Source of the DNA: Stomorhina lunata
Taxonomy: Eukaryota; Arthropoda; Insecta; Diptera; Rhiniidae
Length of the DNA stretch: 64,000 nucleotides
Reading direction: 5' to 3'
Assembly (NCBI GenBank): GCA_933228675.1
Contig: OW121744.1
Coordinates: forward strand, 100,014,813 to 100,078,812
Positions within the stretch are counted from its first letter, which is position 1. Each line of letters begins with the position of its first letter. Shown piece by piece: positions 11,932 through 22,630 of the stretch. The notes under the pieces were generated by a model that worked only from the letters and a program-made list of their open reading frames with translations, was not told where the DNA came from and ran no database searches. Both the position numbers and the translations under genes were made by a program.

Positions 11932-14900
11932 TTAATTCCTTATGTGTTTCTTGTGTACTATTCTCCCGCTTTCAGTCACTACAGTGGAATGTCTATTTTC
12001 CTTTACCAGTTCCCGTTTGAATTTCTCGGTCAATTTCGTACCAAGTCTTTTATTTATTTTAACAAAAATCTCTTGTCCGGGTATGTATTGCTTGATTTCC
12101 GTCTTGTTTTTATTATGATAATCTAAGTCCTTTTCCTGTTTCCTTTTCAGTTTATCGATGTTATTCTGTCTTGTTCGTTCGTAGCTTCCTGGAGAAAAAT
12201 CTACTGTCCTCCCGAAAAACATGTCTACTGGCTTCCTACCTATTGTGGAATGTATGGAATGGTTGTATTCATTGACAGATCGTTCCAATAATTCTTCAAA
12301 ATCTCTACAGATCCCCTCGTCCTTAAGACATCTCAAAATTTCTGCCAAAGTCGAATGAAATCTTTCAATCTGACCATTTGCTTCGCTCCTATAGGGTGGT
12401 GTTGTAAAGACTTCTATTCCCAATTCATCTTTCATCATAAATAGTATTGAGGCAGAATTCAATGATTTTTCATTATCCATAACAACGGTCTTGGGGATCC
12501 CATAGAAAAAGAGAATATCCCTTAAAGGTCTCCTAACATCTTCTATAGATTTTCCCTGTAAAATTTTTGTCTGCGCGTATTTTGAAAATTTGTCCAGCGC
12601 CGTTAGAACTATTTTCCTGTCAGTTGAAAAAATGTCAATGTGAATGATTTGACCAGGATAAGTTGGTATTTGTGTCTCATTTAATTTTGGTTGGTTGGGG
12701 TGTCTCTCGTATTTATTCTTCTTGCATGTGGAGCAAAGCTTTAGAATTCTCTTAATTTTAGAAAACATACTGGGAAAATAAGCTTTCTCCAGTATCTGAT
12801 TCTTGTTTTCCGCTGCACTTCTATGTGCACGTTTGTGTGTTTCTATGATTAGAGTTTCCTGATCCGATTCCGATAAAATATCGTCCACAAAATTTTGTGT
12901 GAAACGCACCTTAAAATTTCTAAAATGACATGGGTATAATTGTTGAATTTTTCCCATAATGAATTCTGGAGCTTTTATGCCATTTATCACCGATGGATTT
13001 AAGTACCTCTTCAGTATGGATATTAGTTTTCCTGTGTCATAAACCTGTTCTTTTATCAGATGTCTGTGATATCCCGGAAAAATTATTTTAGAGTCATATG
13101 TTGGAGTGTCATCTATTTGTAGAAAAATTTGGTTCTTGAATGCGTTAATAGGGACTTCTACACTAGGTATTAGTTCCTCCGGTGAGCTGTCGCCACTGTG
13201 TACAGTTCCTGGTTTGTACTGAATCTCATAATTATACTCCTCCAAAATCGCTTTCCATCTTTTCATTTTTGTATTGTTATTTTTATTGCTAAGAGCATAT
13301 GTCAGCGGTTGGTGGTCGGTATAAATTATGACTTTTGCCGATCCGTATAGGTAATTTCGTAGGTTTGTCAAAGCCCAAATTATAGCTAACATTTCCTTTT
13401 CGTTAACTGCATAATTTTCCTCGGTCTCTGTTAATGTTCTGGAAATGAAGGATATCGGTCGGTCATCTTGACTTAGTACGGCTTCTATTGCCACATTTGA
13501 TGCATCTGTTGTTAGCTGAAATACTTTTTCAAAGTTTGGATATGACAGTATTACCTCTTGGGACACTAAGGCATTTTTTAGTGTGTCAATAGCGAGTCTT
13601 GCTGGACTGTCGAGATTTATTTCCCTCCTGCTTGACTCTGATTTGGAAATCATGCCTGCGTCTCCTCGTAAGAGTTTGGTTAGTGGTTTAGCGATATCCG
13701 CGTATCCCTTTATGAATCTTCTATAATATCCTGAGAGGCCAAGAAATGATCGAAGCTCTTTAATATTCCTAGGGTAAGGAAAATTTACAATTGCTTCCAA
13801 CTTTTTTGGATTAGCTTTTATACCATTGCAGGAAACAATAAATCCAAGGAATTCGACATCCTCTTTGAAAAATTCGCATTTGTCCAACTGGACCTTCATG
13901 TTAGCTGCATTCAGAGTTTTGAAGACATCATTTAAGTGCCTCAAGTGTGAGACCTCATCTTTGCTGAAAATAATGATGTCATCTATAAAAACGTAGCATA
14001 TCCGTCCGATATGTTCCCTTAGAATGTCGTCAAGGGCGCGTTGGAATATAGATGGAGCGTTCTTTAACCCAAACGGTAGGCGTGTAAATTCGTATTTTCC
14101 GTTATTAACAGAAAAAGCCGTTTTTTCTATATCTTCTTCCTTAAGGGGTATCTGGTGGAATCCGCTCTTCAGATCAATTACCGTAAAATACTTGTTACCT
14201 CCAAGATGAGAAAGAACATCGTTTATTTCTGGTATAGGATACCTATCAGGAATAGTTATCGAATTTAGCTTCCTGAAATCTACTACGACCCTATATTTTT
14301 CTCTTCCAGACGCATCCTGTTTTTTTGGAACCACCCAGATTGGTGAGTTATATGGGGAACGCGATGGTCGAATTATTCCGTCCTTCAGCAGTCTGGTGAT
14401 TTCTTCCTCCACAACTCCTCTTAAGGCCATTGAATAAGGGTAGTTTTTCGAATATGTAGGTGTGTCAGTTGTTGTCCTAATTTCACCCACAACTCTAGTT
14501 GTATACGTAAGTCTTTCGTCTGGATCCGCGAATAAATTCCTATGTTTGTCTACTATGTGTACAAGAGATTTCTTCTGATACTCGGACAGATGATCGGTCC
14601 TTAGCTCGATATTATTAACGTCCTGTGCGATGTGCTGGAAAAGTTTAATTCTCCTGTTACCCTGCAAAGTCATGTAATTTTCGGAAGTATAAATTACTGC
14701 TGACAATTGCTTTAAGCAATCGTGACCTAAAATCGCATCGAAAGTTTTTAGTCCTGGTAGAAGGTAAAATTTAATTGAAATATCATTTATTCCGAACATG
14801 CAACCTATTACATGATGAGTTATTTGAACGTTTCCCGCTACTGAGGTTGCATTAAATCGTTCCTGATTTATTTTTGGGTTAATTGCTAACTGTGGTTTAA

Positions 14901-15003
14901 TGTAATTCTTATTGCTACCTGTGTCTATCAAAATTTTAAGTGTCTCTCCGTTCCTCGTCCTGGCCTGAAAGTATGGCAGCGAGGAACTATTTAACCAAAA
15001 AAA
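11932..15003 (-). CDS. pol: Errantivirus Pol polyprotein (protease, reverse transcriptase, RNase H, integrase)
   Basis: The open frame holds 999 codons from a TTG at 14931; translation more likely enters by -1 frameshift near 14997-15003, adding about 24 codons. Numbering from the TTG: protease LIDTGSN with Asp3; reverse transcriptase about 160-340, with Asp253 in FTVIDLKS and YVFIDD (Asp317, Asp318); RNase H about 470-585, with Asp476, Glu513, Asp539 and Asp581; integrase zinc-binding His699, His703, Cys733, Cys736; integrase core Asp766, Asp819, Glu856. The C-terminal 950-999 region is basic. The RNase H motif reads TDASNVAIEAVLSQ, where a glycine is usual in place of the Glu483; this may or may not matter. 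All catalytic residues are present and there is no internal stop, so Pol looks functional. Reading from memory of gypsy-group families; no search was run. Confidence 0.95.
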   Translation of the reverse strand, partial: FFWLNSSSLPYFQARTRNGETLKILIDTGSNKNYIKPQLAINPKINQERFNATSVAGNVQITHHVIGCMFGINDISIKFYLLPGLKTFDAILGHDCLKQLSAVIYTSENYMTLQGNRRIKLFQHIAQDVNNIELRTDHLSEYQKKSLVHIVDKHRNLFADPDERLTYTTRVVGEIRTTTDTPTYSKNYPYSMALRGVVEEEITRLLKDGIIRPSRSPYNSPIWVVPKKQDASGREKYRVVVDFRKLNSITIPDRYPIPEINDVLSHLGGNKYFTVIDLKSGFHQIPLKEEDIEKTAFSVNNGKYEFTRLPFGLKNAPSIFQRALDDILREHIGRICYVFIDDIIIFSKDEVSHLRHLNDVFKTLNAANMKVQLDKCEFFKEDVEFLGFIVSCNGIKANPKKLEAIVNFPYPRNIKELRSFLGLSGYYRRFIKGYADIAKPLTKLLRGDAGMISKSESSRREINLDSPARLAIDTLKNALVSQEVILSYPNFEKVFQLTTDASNVAIEAVLSQDDRPISFISRTLTETEENYAVNEKEMLAIIWALTNLRNYLYGSAKVIIYTDHQPLTYALSNKNNNTKMKRWKAILEEYNYEIQYKPGTVHSGDSSPEELIPSVEVPINAFKNQIFLQIDDTPTYDSKIIFPGYHRHLIKEQVYDTGKLISILKRYLNPSVINGIKAPEFIMGKIQQLYPCHFRNFKVRFTQNFVDDILSESDQETLIIETHKRAHRSAAENKNQILEKAYFPSMFSKIKRILKLCSTCKKNKYERHPNQPKLNETQIPTYPGQIIHIDIFSTDRKIVLTALDKFSKYAQTKILQGKSIEDVRRPLRDILFFYGIPKTVVMDNEKSLNSASILFMMKDELGIEVFTTPPYRSEANGQIERFHSTLAEILRCLKDEGICRDFEELLERSVNEYNHSIHSTIGRKPVDMFFGRTVDFSPGSYERTRQNNIDKLKRKQEKDLDYHNKNKTEIKQYIPGQEIFVKINKRLGTKLTEKFKRELVKENRHSTVVTESGRIVHKKHIRN

Positions 15004-16424
15004 TTAAGGTCTACAAGGGCGTCGTCCCGTGTGCTTTCCAACAGATCATATTCAGGAGATTCGTGAATTGTATCGCTAAATGATTGGTTGTTATTCTCGA
15101 TTTCCCTGTAATATTCCTCAACGTCTGGTACTCCACCTACGGCACCTTCCTCATCGTAATCAAAAACTTCCTTAGGTGGCTGCTGAACTACATTTTCATT
15201 TTCCGTTGTTACATGGAAGTTTCTCTGTATTTTATTTTGTGGGGTCTGAATGGACGACGTCAGTGGTCTCTTGAACGCGGTGTTCTGTGGCCTATTCATA
15301 TAATTGATTTGACGTGTCTGTACCGATCGGTCCACATCCATTGGCTCGTATCCCGATGATGGTTGCTGATTGTTTGTAGGATGATTTGGAAATCCTTGTT
15401 TGTTTCCCTGATTAAACGGAGGTCTTGGTGTCCAATTTTGATTATTTACTGGCCGCCAGTTAGTGTTTTGATTATAGTTTTGTGTTGTCATATTTCGAGG
15501 TGGCAATGGTGGTCTAGGAAGAATTTTTCCCCCAATATGTGCCAAATCTGGATGGAATCTAGGTTTATGTCCTAGATATGGTCTTGCATCAATATTATCC
15601 TTTTGCACATTGCCTCTAGTCATCTGTCCATGCGCATAATTCATGCGGAATGTCATATTGTTTAGTTTTAAGCAAGTATGTAATGCTTGTGGTAAGGAGG
15701 TCGGTTCGCGAACGCTTAGCAATCGAGGTAGGTCTCCGTTAAGACCTCTAACAAACGTATCCAGAGCTTTATCCCTGTAAGTGTTTGTCATTACATGAAG
15801 GCTTCTCTCATCTAGGTCCAGGCATGATACCTTGTCAAGTATCAGCGACAGATGCTGATAGACAGCTTGATAGAATTCTGTGATTGTTTTGTTACCCTGG
15901 CAAAGGGTGGTCATTTGGTACTCTAGTGTACCAATGTCCCTTTTATCGGAGTAATGCATCATGAGGCATTTTTTTATCCTGCCCCAGTCTAATGGTGTCC
16001 GATAAGACTCCAATGCGGTGTCTGCTTCGCCCACTATCTTCGTCCGAATTGTATGTAATATGGCATAAAACCTACCTGTCCCCCGAAGAGATTGGTAAAC
16101 TTCCATTATCCTATCAACAGATTTGCGCCAGGAGCTGAATTCCCCTGGTTGTCCGGAAAAATCTCGCAATGACCTAACTATGTCCGGGACTCTATCTAAC
16201 TCCTCTAACCTCGTAATTGTCCCAATAGGTTGATCCACCTCTACGTCCAGCAAAGGATCCTGTTGCATATTTAGAACCTCATTAATTATTTCCCTTATCT
16301 GATTCTTTTGAATAGTGGTGAGTCCTGAAGGGACGTTAGCTGAACTGGTCGTGGTGCTTTGTGCCATCGTTAATGACCTACTCAGTCTTTCCGTCAATTT
16401 TTCGACAGTCTCGTCCTCAGGCAT
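14991..16424 (-). CDS. gag: Errantivirus Gag
   Basis: 477 residues from the ATG at 16424. Gag forms the capsid in which the RNA is packaged and copied. Residues 85-265 look like the capsid core of gypsy-group Gag (LRDFSGQPGEFSSWRKSV, then a helical region to about 260). Residues 285-380 are rich in Pro, Asn and Gln, and the tail is acidic. There is no CCHC zinc knuckle, which is normal for errantiviruses. The gene ends with a run of seven T followed by GGT and the TAA stop, so ribosomes that slip back one base enter pol. The leader from the LTR to this ATG is about 630 bases. Confidence 0.93.
   Translation of the reverse strand: MPEDETVEKLTERLSRSLTMAQSTTTSSANVPSGLTTIQKNQIREIINEVLNMQQDPLLDVEVDQPIGTITRLEELDRVPDIVRSLRDFSGQPGEFSSWRKSVDRIMEVYQSLRGTGRFYAILHTIRTKIVGEADTALESYRTPLDWGRIKKCLMMHYSDKRDIGTLEYQMTTLCQGNKTITEFYQAVYQHLSLILDKVSCLDLDERSLHVMTNTYRDKALDTFVRGLNGDLPRLLSVREPTSLPQALHTCLKLNNMTFRMNYAHGQMTRGNVQKDNIDARPYLGHKPRFHPDLAHIGGKILPRPPLPPRNMTTQNYNQNTNWRPVNNQNWTPRPPFNQGNKQGFPNHPTNNQQPSSGYEPMDVDRSVQTRQINYMNRPQNTAFKRPLTSSIQTPQNKIQRNFHVTTENENVVQQPPKEVFDYDEEGAVGGVPDVEEYYREIENNNQSFSDTIHESPEYDLLESTRDDALVDLNFFG
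14997..15003 (-). promoter_or_regulatory. Candidate -1 ribosomal frameshift site between gag and pol
   Basis: Seven T in the sense strand, read as T TTT TTT in the gag frame, two codons before the gag stop. This is a canonical X XXY YYZ slippery heptamer. The pol frame is exactly -1 to gag and is open across it. I did not identify a downstream pseudoknot. Confidence 0.75.
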
Positions 16425-17041
16425 TGGAAATGGTTAGGATTAACAGTCGCAAACAACAAAAAAACAAAAAGGATTTATGATTTTAAGAACCTATGTAAAT
16501 TGAACTCTTCTTACTTTTCTATAGCAAGGAATATAATTAAATATTATAATGATAATGTTAAAAATAATCTTACATAATAGTTGATATCATGATGAGGATT
16601 CTGGAAAAGTTTAGGTGTTGATGCTGGTGTTGGTTGATGCTTAAACTTTCTCTATCTATCTTTATTTATTGATATTATGATGAGGATTCTGAAGAAGTTT
16701 AGGTGTTGATGTTGATGTTGATTGATGCTCACTTTTTAAATCTTCTTTATTTGTTAAAAAATATTTGTTTAATATTAACACTTTGGTCACTGTTTATTCT
16801 TTCAAGATTTCTTATGCAATTAATATTTTTATTTCTGTTCACTTATTATTTTTATTGTTTTTCTGTTTTTATTGATCACTTAATTTATTTAATGTTTAAA
16901 AAAAAAAAACTTTTTTTTGTTATACCGTGGCCGCTGATCCTTTACGAGGATCTCTCGTTTGTCCTTTAAGAAGGACTACTAGAGCGCGTCGTTTCCGCGG
17001 TTTATAAATTAGTTTTACGACAAAGGACCCTTTTTCCTAGG
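16425..17041 (-). other. Errantivirus 5' leader with two imperfect repeats
   Basis: Untranslated leader. On the plus strand two copies of a segment of about 60 bp, containing GATGAGGATTCTG and TTTAGGTGTTGATG, lie at about 16579-16640 and 16669-16728. A donor-like GTAAGA is at 16509-16514 and GTAAGAT at 16567-16573 (element sense). The gypsy leader is known to hold Su(Hw) sites built on TGCATA; I did not see these here. Open codons at 16703-16969 on the plus strand are not a gene. Confidence 0.6.
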
Positions 17042-17059
17042 GTCCCTGCTCGGGCGCCA
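17042..17059 (-). other. Primer binding site, tRNA-Lys type
   Basis: In element sense it reads TGGCGCCCGAGCAGGGAC, its first T being the last base of the 5' LTR. It matches the tRNA-Lys-type primer binding site TGGCGCCCGAACAGGGAC with one change. Gypsy also uses tRNA-Lys. Confidence 0.85.
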
Positions 17060-17547
17060 ATTAAAAGTCTTTTCAAATTTTTTATAAAAAAATATTTTAT
17101 TTTATAACTTATAACCGGACGGGTTATAAGAAATACGACTTTATTTTATTAATTCACAAAACTGACTGCCAAGACTTTACAATAATTTCTTATAACGAAA
17201 CTTATTTTATTAGTGAATTTGTTGATTTCGCATTTTCATGCAACAGCTAATGAAACAGCTAGCAATGCAGTTTAAATGTTGGCACGTTTCTTGGCTGTTG
17301 AACTTCTTTATTCTGCATTTTCGTCAAACAGCTAGCAATGCAGTTTTAATGTTGGAACGTTTCTTGGCTGTTGAACTCGAAAATAGCTAGCAATGCATTT
17401 TTAATGTTGGCGCGTTTCTTGGCTGTTGAACTTGATTTGCTGACATGTTGCAGTTGCAATAATTATAGTTAATGTTGTTGTTGTGTCTGCTTTATGGTTA
17501 TCATACTAATAGAGTTTGTTGTTGTTATTACTGACACAGTGTTAACT
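17059..17547 (-). repeat. 5' LTR of the errantivirus
   Basis: 489 bp, same sequence as 9826-10314 as far as can be read by eye. In the element sense it starts AGTTAAC at 17547. It supplies the promoter; no clear TATA box was assigned, and many insect elements of this group use an initiator instead. Contains the same three 50-bp direct repeats (about 17254-17303, 17327-17376, 17385-17431). Confidence 0.95.
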
Positions 17548-17551
17548 TATA
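17548..17551. other. Target-site duplication of the errantivirus, right copy
   Basis: TATA directly outside the 5' LTR, matching 9822-9825. Beyond it TAGTCAAGACTG continues the satellite unit interrupted on the left. Confidence 0.85.
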
Positions 17552-18550
17552 TAGTCAAGACTGACTATATATAGTCAAGGCTGACTATATATAGTCAAGA
17601 ATGACTATATATAGTCAAGAATGACTATATATACTCAGCCTTGACTATATATAGTCAGTCTTGACTATATATAGTCAGTCTTGACTGACTGTATATAGTC
17701 AAGACTGACTATATATAGTCAAGACTGACTATATATAGTCAAGGCTGACTATATATAGTCAAGGCTGACTATATATAGTCAAGGCTGACTATATAAAGTC
17801 AAGACTGACTATATATAGTCAAGACTGACTATATATAGTCAAGGCTGACTATATATAGTCAAGACTGACTATATAAATTCAAGACTGACTATATATAGTC
17901 AAGACTGACTATATATAGTCAAGACTGACTATATATAGTCAAGACTGACTATATAAATTCAAGACTATCTATATATAGTCAAGACTAGCTCTATATAGTC
18001 AAGGCTGACTATATAAAGTCAAGACTGACTATATATAGTTAAGACTGACTATATATAGTCAAGAATGACTATATATAGTCAAGACTGACTATATATACTC
18101 AAAACTGACTATATATAGTCAAGACTGACTATATATAGTCAAGACTGACTATATAAATTCAAGACTATCTATATATAGTCAAGACTAGCTCTATATAGTC
18201 AAGGCTGACTATATAAAGTCAAGACTGACTATATATAGTTAAGACTGACTATATATAGTCAAGAATGACTATATATAGTCAAGACTGACTATATATACTC
18301 AAGACTGACTATATATAGTCAAGACTGACTATATATAGTCAAGACTGACTATATATTGTCAAGACTGACTATATATAGTCAAGACTGAAAATATGTAATC
18401 AAGACTGACTATATATAGTCAACACTGACTAAATATAGTCAGGTATAGTAAAGACTGACTATATATAGTCAATACTATATATATACTACGACTGACTATA
18501 TAGTCAAGTCTTGACTATTTATGTTCAAAACTGACTACATATAATCAAAA
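17552..18550. repeat. 20-bp satellite with GACTATATATAGTC palindrome (right part)
   Basis: Continuation of the array at 8960-9821. A set of ten variant units (with AAGACTATCT, then CTAGCTCTATATAG) at 17961 recurs at 18161, so ten 20-bp units were duplicated as a 200-bp block. The array decays after about 18400. Confidence 0.93.
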
Positions 18551-19895
18551 TTCAATTTATGTAAACATAACGTAATAAATTTCCACTCAATCTCCTTATT
18601 ACCCCACTGTGCTACATTACAGTCCATAATCTCTTTAAATTCTTTATGGAATTTCTACTTTATGTCCTAGAAAATCATAATAATATTTCCATGTATATCA
18701 CGCTTCTACTAAACTAAAACACAATTACTAAACTAGTCGTTTACATGATACAAATCACCATTATTTACACAGAATACGACTACATCTAAAGTATGTATTG
18801 TACATATACATAATGTGATTGCAACTAACTTGTTCGTGTAAATGAGTTGTCGTCATACATATAAACCGTTTGTATAAGGATGTGGCTAAAATGTGTATAT
18901 CCTACTGTATGTCATATAGTAGCATTGTTTAAGTGTTCACTATACCAGAAACGTGGTCGTCTATTAGGGCAGCTGTGTTTTGTTTGGGTCTGTGTTGGAG
19001 TCTTCATATGTTGTAAATGGTTGTTTTTCTATTAAAAGCTCCATGTGTTAATAACTAATAAATAATCAAATTATAGGATAGAATGTGTGCCCATTTGATT
19101 ATTTAATTTATTTAAAAATGTGCTATCTAATTATATAATTAGCTGGCAAAAAGCAAAAATATCATAACAAGGATATATGGGGGACCGTGCTTAGTTATGG
19201 ATTTAAAGAAAATATTTTTGTATTCATAGTACGACTATATTAATTACCTTTCTATAAAAAAAGTTGGAATATCCTCAACTTTTTTGACTGTTTATTGGGT
19301 ACAAATTTTAGTCTTTAAATAAGCATATTTTTGGGATACTTTAAACAGTCTCTCAATTATTTTTTCTTTGGTATTTTCAATAATTGACTACTTTATTTCT
19401 GACCCCCTCGAAATATCAACCATTTTTACCCTGACACCTATTAAATATTAATATATTTATGTTGGTTTGTCGAACATTTCCATTTGATTTTTCCCATCAA
19501 TATTTAAATGTTTTTTGTTTTAACAAATAGCAGCTTTACAAAAAAAAATCTCCAACAAATCTCTTAATAAATCATTAAATATTTAAAAGCTCTGTTACGA
19601 TTCTGGGAAAAAAGTTTAAAACGACAGATTTTATTTATTTGTTTTTTTATTATATAAATTTTTGACATGTTTGTGATTTGCATTAAAAAGATTTTTTAAG
19701 CCATAATAATTAAATATTAACAACTTTGGGCTTTTTAATTTGAATGAACTTTTTTTAAACTTTTTTAATGAGCTTATGGGTAATGATGGTCGAGGATGGC
19801 AAAATGGCACATAGCACCAAATCTCACTATATTTTAAATAAAAGTGGGTTCCAATGAAAAATTTAGTTAAACGAGATTAACCAAAATTTCCACAA
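18551..19895. other. Unique AT-rich spacer, no gene recognised
   Basis: Non-repetitive sequence with no ORF of note and no recognisable motif. Confidence 0.55.
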
Positions 19896-21800
19896 AATCA
19901 TCCTATCATCAAATTTTCTACCGAAAAATCTTCCTATCGTCAAATTTTCTATAGAAAAATCTGTCTATCGGCAAATTTTTAACAGAAAAATCTTCCTATC
20001 GTCAAAATTTCAAAAGAAAAATCTTCCTATCTCCAAACTTTCTATAAAAAAAATCTTCCTATCGTCTAATTTTCTATAGAAAAATCTGTCTATCGGCAAA
20101 TTTTCCATAAAAAATCTTCCTATCGTAAGAATTTCTATAGAAAAATCTTCCTATCGTCAAATTTTCTATAGAAAAATCTTCCCATCGTCAAATTTTCTAT
20201 AGAAAAATCTTCCTAACGTCAAATTTTTTATAGAAAAATCTTCCTATCGTCAAATTTTCTATAGAAAAATCTTCCTATCGTCAAATTTTCTATAGAAAAA
20301 TCTTCCTATCGTCAAATTTTCTATAGAAATATCTTCCTATGGTCAAATTTTCCCTAAATAAATCTTCTTATCTTCAAATTTTCTCTAGAAAAATCTTCCT
20401 ATCGTCAATTTTTCTATAGACAAATCTTCCTATCGTCAATTTTTCTATAGAAAAATATTCCTATCGTCAATTTTTCTATAGAAAAATCTTGCTATCGTCA
20501 ATTTTTCTATAGAAAAATCTTGCTATCGTCAATTTTTCTATAGAAAAATCTTGCTATCGTCAATTTTTCTATAGAAAAATCTTGCTATCGTCAATTTTTC
20601 TGTAGAAAAATCTTCCTATCGTCAAATTTTCTATAGAAAAATCATCCTATCGTCAAATTTTCTATAGAAATATCTTCCTATGGTCAAATTTTCCCTAAAT
20701 AAATCTTCTTATCTTCAAATTTTCTCTAGAAAAATCTTCCTATCGTCAATTTTTCTTTAGAAAAATCTTCCTATCGTCAATTTTTCTTTAGAAAAATCTT
20801 CCTATCGTCAATTTTTCTTTAGAAAAATCTTCCTATCGTCAATTTTTCTAAAGAAAAATCTTCCTGTCGTCAATTTTTCTATAGAAAAATCTTCCTATCG
20901 TCAATTTTTCTATAGAAAAATCTTCCTATCGTCAATTTTTCTATAGAAAAATCTTCCTATCGTCAATTTTTCTATAGAAAAATCTTCCTATCGTCAATTT
21001 TTCTATAGAAAAATCTTCCTATCGTCAATTTTTCTATAGAAAAATCTTCCTATCGTCAATTTTTCTATAGAAAAATCTTCCTATCGTCAATTTTTCTATA
21101 GAAAAATCTTCCTATCGTCAATTTTTCTATAGAAAAATCTTCCTATCGTCAATTTTTCTATAGAAAAATCTTCCTATCGTCAATTTTTCTATAGAAAAAT
21201 CTTCCTATCGTCAATTTTTCTATAGAAAAATCTTCCTATCGTCAATTTTTCTATAGAAAAATCTTCCTATCGTCAATTTTTCTATAGAAAAATCTTCCTA
21301 TCGTCAATTTTTCTATAGAAAAATCTTCCTATCGTCAATTTTTCTATAGAAAAATCTTCCTATCGTCAATTTTTCTATAGAAAAATCTTCCTATCGTCAA
21401 TTTTTCTATAGAAAAATCTTCCTATCGTCAATTTTTCTATAGAAAAATCTTCCTATCGTCAATTTTTCTATAGAAAAATCTTCCTATCGTCAATTTTTCT
21501 ATAGAAAAATCTTCCTATCGTCAATTTTTCTATAGAAAAATCTTCCTATCGTCAATTTTTCTATAGAAAAATCTTCCTATCGTCAATTTTTCTATAGAAA
21601 AATCTTCCTATCGTCAATTTTTCTATAGAAAAATCTTCCTATCGTCAATTTTTCTATAGAAAAATCTTCCTATCGTCAATTTTTCTATAGAAAATTTTCC
21701 TATCGTCAATTTTTCTATAGAAAAATCTTCCTATCGTCAATTTTTCTATAGAAAAATCTTCCTATAGTCAATTTTTCTATAGAGAGTCTTCCTATCGTCA
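19896..21800 (+). repeat. 31-bp satellite, CTTCCTATCGTCAA type, plus orientation
   Basis: 31-bp units join the CTATAG palindromic core to CTTCCTATCGTCAA. Copies from about 20880 to 21700 are almost identical; the left third is diverged. A variant block at 20341 recurs at 20682, a shift of 341 bases or exactly eleven units. Confidence 0.95.
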
Positions 21801-22630
21801 AATTGTTTAACGTACACATTTCTGTAGAAACAAACTATTTGCACTATAAATACATTTGTTTTTTTTTTTTTGCAAAATTTTACAAAAGAATAAACTGCAA
21901 AAATTTCCTAAATGGTGGTAGTTTCGATTATGTACAAAAAAAATTAATTTCCAATTTACTCTCTATTTTCAAACAATTCTATTAAAAGAAAAATTTTTGC
22001 CATAAAACCAAACTTTTTCAATATCAAAGAAAAATTTAAGCGAAATTCGTTTCGCTTAAATTGTAATAGAAAAGAATTCGAAAAATTTATATAAATGATG
22101 ATGAAGTTATAAAACATTACAAATTTAGTTTAAATAACATTTAAACAGAAAATGTGAAATTTTCTAAAGCTAAAGCAAACTTTAAAGAAAATATTTTGTG
22201 TTTTACTGCATAGTCAAGCTAAGTCCCTTTATTGCCAATTCAATTTAAATACTAATTTCGCGTATAATAAAAAAAATCTATAGCCAATCATCATTTTACT
22301 CGCATTTTTATTGATGCTGATGCCAAAATGACTAAAAAAGATTACAGAAAAATTCCTGATCAATCTGGCGAAATGTTCGTAAATGTAATTTTGTCGCAAT
22401 TCCATTTTAGAGCCACAAATTCAATTTAAACATTGCGAAAATTACATTTTTTCACATTTCCTTTTGTTCATATCGACAATGTGTGTGATTTGACCAACAT
22501 ATGTGGATATTTCCCTTTGTATTAAAGAGCAGAATAATAAGCTTTATATGAATTTAGGTATTTTTTATGAAAAAATTTGTCAAGGACTTAACATATACTA
22601 GTTAAAGCTTTAGTATAGCCAAAGAAAATC
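21801..22630. other. Unique AT-rich spacer between oppositely oriented arrays
   Basis: Single-copy AT-rich DNA. It separates a plus-oriented from a minus-oriented block of the same satellite. The 60-codon frame at 21803-21985 has no recognisable content. Confidence 0.55.

Larger units (their letters stand above)
9826..17547 (-). mobile_element. Complete gypsy-type LTR retrotransposon with env (errantivirus)
   Basis: A 7722-bp element on the minus strand, in order 5' LTR (17059-17547), primer binding site, gag, pol, env, polypurine tract, 3' LTR (9826-10314). It is flanked by the 4-bp target duplication TATA. The three ORFs lie in three frames with the layout known for insect errantiviruses such as gypsy and ZAM: gag and pol joined by a -1 shift, env following pol. 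All three appear open over their full length and the two LTRs look identical by eye, so the copy is probably young and could be active. Inserted in the 20-bp TATATA satellite. Confidence 0.96.

Noticed and set aside
10380..15575. Plus-strand open frames across the errantivirus
   Set aside because: They are antisense shadows of gag, pol and env.
16579..16728. Su(Hw)-type insulator in the errantivirus leader
   Set aside because: Two repeats exist, but I could not find the TGCATA-based core known from gypsy.
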